Positions 19,438-30,708 of a DNA stretch of 64,000 nucleotides are shown here, in pieces (within the stretch, counting starts at the first letter, position 1; every line of letters starts with the position of its first letter). The stretch is from Purpureocillium takamizusanense (lineage: Eukaryota > Ascomycota > Sordariomycetes > Hypocreales > Ophiocordycipitaceae): contig NC_063075.1 of the NCBI RefSeq assembly GCF_022605165.1, forward strand, positions 186,001 to 250,000, read 5' to 3'. The translations under genes and the position numbers were made by a program. The notes beneath the pieces are model-generated. The model had not been told where the DNA came from. It saw nothing but the letters and a program-made list of their open reading frames with translations, and did no database searches.

Positions 19438-21118
19438 TGGCTCGGCCCTTGGTTCTAGGGTTAGGACGACGTTCTTGACTTCAATAGCCATTCTTGCAGC
19501 AAGTAATTGAAACGTGCTATAACACGGCGAATGTGGCTGCCTGGGTGATAGGTGACACATTATCTGAGGTTCGTGAACTGTTCTTGAATTGTGAGTAGAG
19601 ATTATATTGTTGGCGGCATTGGGAAGAGGAGACTTTGGTATCCTTCACGACCCGCCACTAGCGCAGTTTTAACGCATATAGTCTGAAGTGTGATAGTGTA
19701 AGCTATTGGTCTATAAAGCTGCAGAGATATCTACATGTGCCTGGACCTAGCTCATCCTGCCGTTGGCGATCTATATATTACTGAGGCCGCCTGGTTTTCC
19801 GAGACTTTCAATACATCGACAATCCCTTTGCACCAAGCCCCTGGCTTGCTACCATTACATTATCCTACCAATCTCAACGACATCTCTCGTTGTATGACCA
19901 GTTTCACCAAACTTAGACTGAGAAGAGACAGTGGAGATGAACCAAGATAGCTTTGATCGCCGCCACCTTGCGGTTGGGAATTACGTTGACCTTCCATTTA
20001 CTAGGCAGGGCGTGGCTGCAGTCTACGTTGGCCGCTGTAACGGTGTGAAAAGGGGTTTTCCGGACACTGCGGTCACGAGAGGCGTCTAGCCGCACATTGG
20101 GAACTTTCTATTGAGATCCGGCGGCTTTGTAACGACTCCTAATAACAGGGGCGAGGGCCATTCGCCCTGATGGTATTGGCGTCGATAAAATTCGCGACAT
20201 TCTATTCTTCCGGAGGCTGCTATGCCCGTTTGAGTTAGGCAACGAGCTCATACTCAAGCAGCTTGGTTCTTTCAAGAAAGCTTAGCTGCGTGACGAGACC
20301 GAGACAAGTTTAGTAGAGTGGCTTGAGATCCGTGGGTTTCAGGGACGCGCTATGGGCCCTTAGGGGACATGAGTTATTGATACACTATGTCGTAAACATA
20401 GCGCCCTGGCGTATCGAGGTGGAACAAAGCGTCGTTAAGGGACTATCTACAGCCAGGCATCCTCTATTCTCATACCTCGAAGACCTGCCAAGCTGGGCGT
20501 ATAGTGTCACGGGTAATAGATAACGATACGGAGGGGGAGGCCTAGGCATCGGTGCTCTTACACCTCCATTACGTACAGTGATAGAGTGGGCAACGGAGAT
20601 GACTGTTATCGAACGGGATCATGTGGCGTCGCAGAGGTACCTCTGTTGTTGATGCAGACTCATCAACGACGCCGCAAGCCGGCCCCTGACGACACCCCGC
20701 GCAACATATGGCACGGGCTGCGAGTCAAGATCACCCGGACCGGGGCGAGGTCGCCGAGCGCAGCCGTTTCGTTATCGAATCGAGGGGCCCCAAAAAGGTC
20801 AGGGCGGCACCACTCGCCATGACCAGGCGGGAGACTCGCCCGGCGATGGCGCAGCAACGCTACAGTCGTTAAAACATAGCCTCCTCGATCAACACAGCGC
20901 CCGACGACCATGGAGTAGCTAGGGACTTTATTTACGTAATAAGATAATGCCACTTAAAACCCTCTGTCGTCTTAATCTATTTGCCAAGTGATCTGAATAA
21001 AGGTGGCCCAGGCTTTAGACTATCGAGTATAAAAGGCACCCGTCTAGGTCTCCAGGACGCTCGCAGAGCTACAGCCGGCAACACACATCTCTGGATTGCT
21101 ATACCCCACCAAGCTACA
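19438..21118. other. Gene-poor stretch with possible decayed coding sequence
   Basis: No intact gene. Around 20133-20500 one plus-strand frame reads protein-like for 50 codons (for example GVDKIRDILFFRRLLCP) before TAG at 20283 and further stops at 20361, 20370 and 20436. This may be a decayed gene or transposon, but the signal is weak. Confidence 0.3.
21028..21034 (+). promoter_or_regulatory. TATA box of the 71-residue candidate
   Basis: TATAAAA lies 91 bases before the ATG at 21119. Confidence 0.3.
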
Positions 21119-21441
21119 ATGCGGGGGCCGATGATCAGCGAGACGATCCGATTCAGCTCTCATGAGGAGGCGAAAGCATTTAGGGAGTGGTTCAATGCCG
21201 AACTCTTTGGGGTAAGCGCCTATATCTTCTAAGTTGAAACGCGCATTTGCTTAAAGAGATCGCATCCGTCTTAGACCTGTTATCCTGCCCCCGAGGATTT
21301 AGAGCGAACTAAACGCAGGGGTGGCGTATGCTCGTATCCATTATTCGACGCGTATTCCGAACACGGCAGGGTTTATTGGACTTCAAGGAACTGCGACGCG
21401 AAGCGCCCGGTACGTACCAATATAAGCGACCGCCAGCCTAG
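21119..21441 (+). CDS. Candidate 71-residue protein, two exons
   Basis: Exon 1 (21119-21211) and exon 2 (21319-21441) join in phase 0 across a 107-nt intron with a consensus GTAAGC donor and CGCAG acceptor. The product begins MRGPMISETIRF and contains HEEAKAFREWFNAEL, a likely amphipathic helix, then a basic helix (SIIRRVFRTRQGL) and a polar tail ending QYKRPPA. There is no signal peptide or membrane segment. A TATA box at a normal distance and good splice signals support it; short length and the decayed surroundings argue against it. It is not assigned to a family. Confidence 0.35.
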
Positions 21442-21784
21442 CCAATATGTACGAAAAACGTATCAGGTTACCTAACGACTAACGACTACCATAACTGTAG
21501 TGCCTTGAAGTCGGCGGGGGCTGTTTAGTTCGTCAGGTACACGCGGGAAATTGGGCGGATTGTTCGCTGCCAAGGCAGCCTGTGCCGACGAACGCCGAGG
21601 AAATAGAGCAACTTTGGAAGGACACTAGAGTGCTGGCAATTGGATTCGGCCAACTCGTCAACCGACCAAAAGACAAGGCATCTGGTTGTTGGATGAAAAC
21701 TACACACATGTAGAGAAGAAACGCATGACTAAAACTAGTTATACGCCTTGACTGCATGTAGCTAATGAAAGGTGCTGTTTAAAT
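21442..21784. other. Spacer
   Basis: About 340 bases; nothing supported. Confidence 0.5.
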
Positions 21785-22005
21785 CTTATGCTTGTTAATG
21801 CCGAGCCGCAGATCGTGACGGTGCTGCTCATCCTCATGCGCAGGCAGTCTTCGAATCACCCTAAAGTGCGGCCTCTACTTTTCTCGTAGACACAACGGCG
21901 GGCTCAACGGCCAAGTTGAACCTACAAGAGCACGATGCTTCACTTGAAAGACGAGCGCCAGAGCCCCAGTAGCTGTCTGCAGAAAGGCGACGTCCCGAGT
22001 GCTCT
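21785..22005 (+). pseudogene. Decayed partial copy of the membrane protein gene at 18450
   Basis: Aligned by eye with 18430-18650: shared words include GTGCTGCTCAT, GGCAGTCTT and GACGAGCGCCAGAGCC in the same order and nearly the same spacing. The original start codon ATG corresponds to GTG here, several small indels break the frame, and homology stops shortly after the first ectodomain cysteine codons. It is therefore a truncated, dead duplicate, same orientation, about 3.3 kb from its source. Confidence 0.75.
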
Positions 22006-22144
22006 CTTATGTCGGAGCTCATGCCATCTCAAGCTTGTAGACCTTCTAGGAGAGCGGGTGGTAATTAATTGATGCAGCGAGATACCTGCATCTTATTTGG
22101 ACAATTGTTCATTATCTTACAAGCTGTAAACCTGATTTGTCCCC

Positions 22145-24006
22145 TTAAGAGTGTAGCCACATGTCTGCGCACTTGGTCATGCAAGCATCGATTAGTGTTG
22201 GCATGCCTTTAACATGAAGTTCGTCCACCACCTCTGTCCATCCTCTGATCCGGTTTACCTCACATAATTCCCATGCTTCGTCGAGATATCCAGCCAAAGT
22301 AGCTCCGGAAGCAGCTGAGATTCCGATGATGAACACCCAGAGCATCTCTGTGGGGAACCTGATGGAGTAGTACGCCACATTCATACTGGTGAGGAGTGAT
22401 CTCAAGCGAGACAACAATGTATTTCGGATCGTCCCACCAACTGGTGTCTGCCGCAAATTTGTGTAGATGTATAGGAGCGCCGCCTGGAGGAGTAGTTTTC
22501 CGATTCCGACCTTGTCCTCGTCTTCAGCGACAACATGGTCGTCATATAGGACTAGAGCTATTCTGTACTCTACTTCGTAGACTCTATCAGGGTAGCAGGC
22601 ATCCCCTGGTAGCAGCCCATCGACCGAGTTGAGAAACGTTGTGAGTTGGTGAAGAGAAATCAACAGGTCGCTGAGAATGATTTCATGCTTTTGGGTTATG
22701 AGGGTTGCTAGTTCTGGATTTGTCGTGAGGAGGTAGTTGTTTCGTAAAGTGGCTGGAGTGAGTTGCCACAGTTCAACCGCTTTATCAGTAAAATAAGGCG
22801 GGAAAGTAGGAGCGATCTCGAAGTTCAAGCTCGTAAGTAAATCTGACCTGATGTGAATTGTTAAGATGCAAGATCAACTAGATTATTGCTTCAACTTACC
22901 AGAGGATCATGCGACGGAGGACGCCCTGCATTCCTAGTTCCGACAGACCCCCTCGCAGTTGTACCATGTTTTTCAGACCGCTTATATGGATGAAGGCCGT
23001 CGAGGCCTTACCATTCAGATTCTACAGGGTCAAGGTCAGAACATGAGCAAAGAAAATTTCATTGTCATACTCACTGCTAAGTTTGCAAGGCATGCTACCG
23101 TCGCAATTGTTGAATCATCGATCATGCAAGGTGATTCTCGTATGCTTTTACTGACGGCTGACTCGGACTGCAACAAGTATTGTGTTGCTTCAGAGTCGTA
23201 TTCGTTTGTAGATTGTGAAAAACGTCGAGAAGCATAGTACAAATGCATGAAAACCCAGGCTGGATCCTTGCTGCAAAGTCTTTGGTAGATACCCGTTGGA
23301 TCAGCATGGACTGAGGTGCGCAGAGGTAATGACGCGTCTAGAAGGACCATGATTGAGTTTCCCGTTCACCATTGCATCAGGGCTTTCGGAATGAGCACAG
23401 TTCAGAGCGCTTACTTTGTTGTAGCAAAATAAGTGACCGCTGATTCATATGTATGGGGAGACTTGAAAAGGGGTCCATTTCGCCATCGAGCCATGTCTGG
23501 ATGCCAGTGGATGGCGAGTGACATGCAGACGTTAATTGTTGCTCGCAGGAAGCGCTTTGTTTCCTTGTTAGGCTTTTCGTACTGATTGCAGTCCCAAGTT
23601 CAGACCAAGTCGTGTCGGCTGTGGAGGCGCCCATGCAAGGGACAGTTGTTGAGGATAAGAAATCTCCCGACGCCCGTGTCGCTGGGATTGGCTCCTCCTC
23701 GGGACTTTGCACAGCGCCCCCCCTTTTCGGGCTCATTGCATGCTTCTGGCGTTTGTATCTCCGCATCACATGGGATCTGACAAGTCTGTTTGTTGCTTGA
23801 ACATCCAAGTCGGCTAGGCCGCTCACGCGGACAAACGTAAAATCATCTCCCTGCATCGATGCCAGCGGTTCCGAATATTGGGAGTCGTTTGGGGGGTTAA
23901 ACAAGATCACCGTCGTCTTCTGAGCGCTCGGAGGCCGGTTTCCCAACACTAATCCCTGGATTAAGGCCTGAGGCAGCGGCCTTGGTTGGGCCTGCGGCCT
24001 GTTCAT
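22145..24006 (-). CDS. Fungal-specific transcription factor-like protein without a zinc cluster
   Basis: Four exons (24006-23415, 23337-23075, 23021-22900, 22847-22145) give 559 residues. Introns are 77, 53 and 52 nt with donors GTAAGC, GTGAGT and GTAAGT. The N-terminus has FNPPNDSQ and a basic RSHVMRRYKRQKH segment (77-89), an arrangement found in a large fungal family annotated as fungal transcription factor domain proteins lacking Zn2Cys6. The middle has DPFSSLPIHMN, DDSTIATVACLANLAV, and HISGLKNMVQLRGGLSELG then LRRMILW, the hallmark block of the family. The C-terminus is helical. It may be a regulator, but DNA binding is unproven. It lies next to the amino-acid gene set at 24440-30708, facing away from the permease. 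Confidence 0.75.
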
Positions 24007-24439
24007 GGAAGGCGCGTCTCACCGTCATCCTAGCCGCTGACCCACTTTGATGACTCGAATTCTCATTCGAGGCGAACTCTCTCGTGACCAGGAGTTGGAG
24101 AACATGATCCGGATAACGGCCACTGGTAATGTATCCGAAAGCGGGTACTAGCTTTATTAGGTTACGGGCTTGTGATGATGACGGTACATGACTCGCCTTC
24201 TGTTTGCGTCGTCGGCAAAGTGGTCCTCACCGGAGAGGGCTTTCGCCCCTTTCGCCTGGGCACATGCGACATGATACACGGTTGGTGGATAGCTATGAGA
24301 CTTTCAATTTCTACAGCCTCTAGTGGCTGTTGCGTAGTCTGATACTGCCCACATCTACCCTACTATTACCCCCATCCTAAACTTATGACGAAATAACTCA
24401 CGAGGCCCATTGCGTCCAACCTGAAGCGATATAATACAC
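24007..24439. other. Spacer between two minus-strand genes
   Basis: About 430 bases holding the promoter of the transcription factor-like gene and the 3' end region of the FAD oxidase; no other feature seen. Confidence 0.45.
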
Positions 24440-25495
24440 CTAGAATCGACTTAAAAGGAAGGGTTCCATGAGAGGGTCAGTGACATTCGTCAGTACCAGC
24501 TTCGCCATCAGCTGTCCAACAATAGCTGCGTTTGTAACACCAGAGTGCATAACGGCGACAGACAAGCCATTCAAACCGGTAGCCCCCAGAATGGGTAGTC
24601 CATCGTCCGGTTGTGGCCGCCGGCCGATGGTGTAATTGCCATACTGCAGCTCATGACCGTCAACCAATGCATTCTGGGTCCAAGCGAATACCTCATTGGC
24701 ATGGGCTTGGGGGTCATCGCCCGGAGTACCACCGGCGAAGTCGCGGCTGGACCTGATAACCCCATAACTGGTTTGACGCATGTGCAGGGGATCGCCGTTA
24801 TACACAGTTCGAACCATGCCCATTTTCGCCGGAAGTGAGTTGACAAGCAAACCCTCGCGGGGTTGAACAGGAAGTGTGATGTTCTCTGCAGCAAGAAGGT
24901 CGACACTGCCAAGGCCAGCAGCCATCACCACGTGGTCAGCCTTGACGTGACCCTCGGGAGTAACAACACCCTTGACGTTCCCGTGACCGTCTTTGAGGAA
25001 GCCGGACACAGTCCGTTCGAGAATCGTGGCACCCGAAGCTTTCGCATGGGAGATCAAGTCGATGGCGACTAGTTCCGCCTCCATCTGACCCTCTTGTGGA
25101 GCGTACACGGCCCAGTCAGGTGTGTACTCGTCCAATAAGTTGGGTTCTATGTCGTGAATCTCAGTCCGGTTCACGCGAATGACGTTGTAACCCCGCTCTT
25201 TCTGTAGGTTGTAGTACTTCTCGCGCTCATCAGGAGGCATGTTGAACGTCAGGCCGCCGTTAAACTTGATGTTGAGGTTGGGCAACTCCTTGCTAATTTC
25301 CATCCAATGATCCATAGAGCGGTTGCGGAAATGGTAGTAGGTATCATCTTGGGTATAGCAGTTGATCCAGGCAAAGGATAACGGAGTTGCTACACCACCG
25401 AGCTTCTCAGCAACAACGGTGACGTTAGCGTGAGGAGCGAGATGCCATGCAATCGACGAGCCAATAATGCCACCCCCAATGACCACGATATCCAT
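24440..25495 (-). CDS. FAD-dependent amine/amino-acid oxidase (DAO family)
   Basis: A single exon of 351 residues starting at the ATG directly before the nucleotide-binding motif (MDIVVIGGGIIGSS, GxGxxG at residues 7-12). The frame extends 52 residues further upstream but that part has no family similarity. Later family features are VTPEGHVKADHVVMAAGLGS, the PVQPREGLLVN loop and the C-terminal IGRRPQPDDGLPILG and LSVAVMHSGVTNAAIVG, all typical of the glycine oxidase/D-amino-acid oxidase superfamily. It should oxidise an amine or amino acid to an imine with hydrogen peroxide release. No N-terminal targeting signal is seen, and the C-terminus (LSRF) is not a canonical SKL peroxisomal signal. 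It is transcribed divergently from the amino-acid permease. Confidence 0.85.
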   Translation of the reverse strand: MDIVVIGGGIIGSSIAWHLAPHANVTVVAEKLGGVATPLSFAWINCYTQDDTYYHFRNRSMDHWMEISKELPNLNIKFNGGLTFNMPPDEREKYYNLQKERGYNVIRVNRTEIHDIEPNLLDEYTPDWAVYAPQEGQMEAELVAIDLISHAKASGATILERTVSGFLKDGHGNVKGVVTPEGHVKADHVVMAAGLGSVDLLAAENITLPVQPREGLLVNSLPAKMGMVRTVYNGDPLHMRQTSYGVIRSSRDFAGGTPGDDPQAHANEVFAWTQNALVDGHELQYGNYTIGRRPQPDDGLPILGATGLNGLSVAVMHSGVTNAAIVGQLMAKLVLTNVTDPLMEPFLLSRF

Positions 25496-26696
25496 GTTGG
25501 TGAGTTTTGGAAGCACGAAAAGGCTTTCGAGACGACGCGGGAAAGGTGTCCTGATGAAGAAACGTGAAGCCAGATTGCGGCTCTTGACCGAGGGCTGTTC
25601 AAATTTCGGTTCTGGGAATGAAGGGAACTCAAGTTTAAGTAGACATCCCACGATTCATAGTCAGTTCCCACTTGTTGGCTTATTGTTCTCCTGCTTGCCG
25701 ACTTTCTTCACCGTCTCACACTCGTTTCCTGGCGAAACTGTAACTAAGTTAGTTCTCAGAAACCACAACGATGTAATCATCGTCCCAGCATTAGATGAAC
25801 GACTAGTACCAAATGGGATAATGCTGAACGTCGCCCGTGTCACGTTGAAATATGACACCGGCACGCACCGATGCCTACCCAGCTTTAGTAGTCAGATTTT
25901 GGCAAGAATACAAGGCTTAGGGGCTTACTCCTTTAGGCACACGCAAGTTTTCTTCCGGGAGGCAGTTAGAAACTATCGTGCCCCCTTTCCCCCACAAACT
26001 TGTGCGGGGAAGGAGTCCCCATTTTACCCCGCAACGACTTGCAGGAACCCCCAGAGCTAACGCACGATAGTGGGGCTGTTGCACGAGCAAGCGGAAGCAC
26101 ACAGGGCGCGGAGGTCCGAAGCGAGCCCAGCGCCCAGGGGCCCTTGCAAACCAACATTATCCAAATTGGGACAAAGTGTAGAGGGGTTGCTTGTCGGTGT
26201 CAGCCACTGGAAATATTTGTATCTGTGACTGGAGGGGACAGTCGGTACTTTTTCCTGATCTTTGTATGGGGTGATGCCATAACAGCCGTCGTTCGTATAG
26301 GCATTATGCGTTGCAATAGGTCGCGATCGGTGCGCAGTGATTATGTCGATGGGCAGTCGTAGTGAACCTTTATTATATTGAGAAACGGGGGAAAGTTACA
26401 ACTCAAGCAGCCTGCAATTAGCACCAACCAAGCGCAGATTGGTTGCATGGAAATTGACTAAACTAACTATAAACCTCGTCCCATTTCTGTTTTGACAGTG
26501 CCCATGCAAATACGACGTGCCACAAATGCGGGGAAGGCAGGACTACTACCACATGGCCCTTGATACCGTAATCGAATGTGGGTATAAGAAGCTGGCCATG
26601 CCTACCCTTGAACCACCTTGAGCAGTCCCTTCCGCGCAGCCACTTCTATCCTTCGGCAAAAAGATACTTGATTCTTCCAAACATTCCTGAGAAAGC
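25496..26696. promoter_or_regulatory. Shared divergent promoter region of oxidase and permease
   Basis: About 1.2 kb between the two ATGs. It contains a 10-bp inverted repeat pair (25972-25981 and 26062-26071) and a CACAA-AC-TTGTG palindrome flanked by C and G runs between them, candidates for regulator binding. No gene seen. Confidence 0.4.
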
Positions 26697-28493
26697 ATGG
26701 CCGGTCCGAAGGGGCCCGATAGAACTGACGGCATTCAGCCGAATGCTATCCGGGACGATGTGGATGAGTCGACGGAGAAATTCGCCAGTCTTGAAGACAC
26801 TTCAGGACATATGCTTCACAAACAGCTGGAAACTCGCCACATGACCATGATTGCACTTGGGGGTGCGCTGGGAACAGGATTGCTCATTGGAACGTAAGAC
26901 GCTCAAGACTTTTTCGTGAATCACAAAATGGAGGCTTACCGATACAGAGGCTCTGCACTTGCTACGTCAGGTCCTGCGGGAGTACTCATAGACTACATCA
27001 TTGTTGGCTGGGTCGTCTTTATCATCATGACTGCTTTGGGTGAGATGGTCTCCTATATGCCCCTAACGCAAGGATTCGGCGGTTACGCTACCCGCTTCGT
27101 GGACCCGGCACTTGGCTTTGCGACAGGCTACACCTATTGCTTCAAGTACATGATTGGTACAGCCAGTCAGCTTTCGGCCTTCGCCTTGGTTATGAAGTAC
27201 TGGGTAGGCGACAGCGTGAACCCAGCTGTCTTCATTTCTATTGCACTCGTTGGAATTATCATCATCAATAGCGTCAACGTACGGACGTTCGGAGAGGTGG
27301 AATTTTGGCTATCGCTCTTCAAAGTACTTACCATGGTAGGCATTATCCTCCTACTCTTTATCCTTGCCGTTGGTGGCGGTCCGTCGGGTGATCGACCAGG
27401 CTTTCGATACTGGCGCGATCCCGGCCCTTTCGCCGAGTTCAAGGTTAAGGGAGATGCAGGTCGCTTTTTAGGCATCTGGTCTGCCTTGGTCACCGCGGTT
27501 TACGCATTCACCGGCACTGAGCTCGTGGCCGTTACAGCCGGCGAGTCCAAGAACCCTCGTCTGAGCATGCCGAAAGCTGCTCGCTTGAGCTTTTACCGCG
27601 TTTTTTTCTTCTATGTCCTGTCGGTTTTCTTCCTCGGCATGGTGGTACCCTACAATTCTGAGGCGCTTGCATTCGCAACTCATGCCAGCAAATCTGCCGC
27701 CGCCTCGCCCTTTGTTGTAGCCATAAGGCTCGCTGGAATTAAGGGCCTTGACCATGTCATCAACGGCTGCATAGTTCTGTTCGTTCTTTCGGCTGCGAAC
27801 TCGGACTTCTACATCGCCTCTCGAGGACTATACGGCATAGCTGCTGATGGAAAAGGTCCGACAATCTTTGCTCGTACGACCCGGAATGGAGTGCCTTGGG
27901 TTTCTGTCATACTCTGCATCCTAATGTGCGGGTTGGCATACATGTCCGTCGCAGCAAGCGGTGCCAAGGTGTTTGGCTACCTTACAAGCTGCGTGACTGT
28001 TTTTGGTAAGATTGGTTCTTCCCCCAGGCACTTACTGATACTTACTGTAGTAGGTCTCTTGGTGTGGATGTCGATCTTACTATGCCATATCGCGTTCCGC
28101 AGGGCTCAGTCTATTCAAGGAGTCGACCCTGCCTATGTCGCTTATCGAGCACCGTTCGGCACAGTGGGCTCATATATTGCGCTGGGTTTCCTCAGTGTCC
28201 TTATCATCACTAAAGGAGCCGAGATATTCGTCGGTGATAATTTCGACTACAAGACATTTATCCTCGGTTACATCGGCATTCCGGTTTACTTGGCCCTGTA
28301 TTTGGGTTACAAATTCTCCATGAGGAGCTCATACGTTAGAGCTGCAGAAGCTGATCTTGTTACCGGCGTCCCCACGATTACTGTAGCAGAGGAGAAAGCA
28401 ATATACGAGGCTTGTCGGAAAGAGCGGGAGGAGGCCAAACCTCGGGTCTATTGGGTTCGCAAATTCTATAAGTTCCTTGCATGGTTGTTCTGA
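26697..28493 (+). CDS. Amino-acid permease (APC superfamily, fungal YAT type)
   Basis: Three exons (26697-26893, 26948-28005, 28051-28493), 565 residues. The cytosolic N-terminus leads into HKQLETRHMTMIALGGALGTGLLIGTGSAL, the classic helix-1 block of yeast-type amino-acid permeases, completed only by splicing intron 1. About twelve hydrophobic helices follow, with GYTYCFKYMIGTASQLSAF, the helix-6 region TAVYAFTGTELVAVTAGESKNPR and GLYGIAADGKGP. It would import amino acids by proton symport at the plasma membrane; specificity cannot be read. The second intron is only 45 nt, a multiple of three and free of stops, so retention would insert 15 residues. It is divergent from the oxidase and upstream of the PLP enzyme. 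Confidence 0.9.
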
Positions 28494-29218
28494 TACGCAG
28501 GACTACTGCAAGGACTAGTCTTTTCCGGGGGAGGATATACAAACCAGCTCTGGTCAGTTTGTAGCGCGATATAAATTGTTTGTCGGTCTGTCTCAATGCT
28601 AGCGGGCATATGTAGTATGCGCACAAATCAACGGATGGCCAAGAATGCTTCCTGGTGGCCATCATGAGAAATACCTCGGTGCCATATGGGGACATTGGAG
28701 ACCGAGTCAGCCGGCTACGGTACCACTCCTACCCACAGCAGGCGAGGTGCGGCAAGGGTCAAAAAGATCCCGTGGGCCGTTACGAATTGATAGGTACTTC
28801 CATTGGTCGAGGCGCTATAGGGAAACGGGTCTGCGAATGTAAGGATTCGCTTTTGTGAGATTATTTGTCAAGCAATCTTGGAAAGCAGACTCCGTTCACA
28901 ATACTTCGAGGGTAGCCGTTAGCTAAAAATTCACGAACTTTGCCCAGGATTGAACATGTCCGAGGTGGAGAACATGGCTCGTGTGGGGGATGGATCGCTG
29001 CTCATTCACGCCTGTGTGCGGGGAATCTCGGGGTCGAGCATTATCCATTTGGAGAGCATTTTCCCTTTTCAGAAATGACCCCACAGCACAGCTGTGGTTG
29101 CAGGAAGCAATCCAGCGGAGGATATGGTCTGGTGATCAAATAAAACGTTTGCGACTCGCGACTCTTGACTCCTGCCTCTTCTCAACCCAGATGTCCCGCT
29201 TGAAGTTATCGTACAAAG
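28494..29218. other. Spacer between permease and PLP enzyme
   Basis: About 720 bases; no gene supported. It holds the promoter of the PLP enzyme gene. Confidence 0.45.
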
Positions 29219-30708
29219 ATGGCTGAACCGATCTCTGACCGCGCCAGCGGCCTGATACGTGCTCTCGATTTGCCATGGCGATGGGCGCCAAGAGGGACGT
29301 ATTCGCCCGACAGAAACCCAACAGGGCTCGTTACCTTCGCCACTGCTGAGAATGTAAGCTGGTCCTGAGATAGAATACATCACAGGGCATACTGACCAAT
29401 CTTGACACCAGCCTCTCGTCCACCAGGAGTTAGAGGACTTTACTCGCGAAAAGGTGAGCCCAGATACAACACTGGTGACATTTTGTGGATGTTATTTGCC
29501 GCGTGATCTGACGTCTACTCAGGTTTCCATCTCCCGGGTTGCATTCACTTATGAATACAGTACGGCTGGCGGAGCAAGATTGCCGGTGCTTCTAGCCCAT
29601 CATCTAAATGAGCACTTCAAGCCTTCTAGACCTCTAGATGGCAGTGAAATCCGGATCACTGGAGCGGCGACTGCCATGCACGAAATACTAGGCTGGGCAA
29701 TAGGAGACCCCAATGATGGTATCTTGACTTCTAAGCCCGCCTATGGCCGGCTGGAACTTGATTTCGGAAACAAGGCTGGTCTGAGAATGATCTACGCCGA
29801 TACAACCTGGCAGGATGCTTTCAATCCGAACGTCGTCAAGGCCTTCGAGAAAACCTTGGCTGACTCTCACGCCGCTGGAATAAACATCCGAGCTGTTCTC
29901 ATCATCAATCCCAACAATCCGATCGGACGCTGTTATCCCAAGCAAACGCTTATCTCGATCATGAGGTTCTGTCAGAGGCATCAACTTCATTTGATCAGCG
30001 ACGAAATTTATGGGTCATCAGTGTTCAGCGACGAGTTTCCCCCTTTCACCTCGGTCCTCTCGATCGAGCCGGGAGTCATTAGTGACCAACTGCTACACGT
30101 GACGTATGGCTTCAGCAAAGACTTTGGGGCGGCTGGGTTGCGTCTCGGCTGCGTCGTGACGCGAAATATTTCAATTCTCAAAGTCGTCCAGATGACGACC
30201 CGCTTTCATAATCCATCAGGTGCTTCACTGGCCATCGCCAACGCCATGTTGGAGGATCGAGACTGGTGCAACACATTCCTGGCGACCTCTCGACGCAAGA
30301 TAGGCGAGGCCTACGCATTCGTCACCGCAGAGCTGCTCGACTTGGGTATCGACTTTGTGCCCGCTAATGCTGGCTTCTTCGTCTATATTAATCTGTCTCC
30401 GTACCTGATGCAAGGTGCAGCGGATGCCGAGTTTGACCTCTCCCAGCGTCTTTTGGATGGGGGCGTCTTCTTACATCCAAAAGAGGAGCACGGAGAAATG
30501 GGCTGGTACCGAATGGTCTATACTCAGGAGCCAAGGATTGTGGCGGAGGGATTACGGCGGTAAGTATAAGCAGTCATCATTGAAGGGCAAGGCAGACTGA
30601 CGAGAAAATAGTATGAAGCTGGTTTTAAGGAAGATACAACGTGAGCGTGCTACGCCGAAGACGGAAGCAGAGCATGGGATGCAGGCAGTCACACCCTTGT
30701 GTAGCTGA
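29219..30708 (+). CDS. ACC-synthase-like PLP-dependent aminotransferase (fold type I)
   Basis: Four exons (29219-29353, 29412-29453, 29523-30559, 30612-30708), 436 residues. Exon 1 carries LVTFATAEN, the NAEN-like element of ACC synthases. The large exon has NPNNPIGRCY, DEIYGSS and the PLP lysine in YGFSKDFGAAGLRLG (about Lys258). The C-terminal HPKEEHGEMGWYRMVY and EGLRR elements are normal. The fungal ACC-synthase-like group includes true ACC synthases, aminotransferases and C-S lyases such as those of epidithiodioxopiperazine clusters, so the reaction cannot be fixed from sequence. It is cytosolic by lack of signals. Together with the neighbouring oxidase and permease it suggests uptake and breakdown, or modification, of an amino acid. 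Confidence 0.85.

Noticed and set aside
23338..23414. Apparent frameshift with a stop between the first two coding blocks of the transcription factor-like gene
   Set aside because: A 77-nt intron with GTAAGC and TCTAG ends joins the blocks in frame, so the gene is intact.
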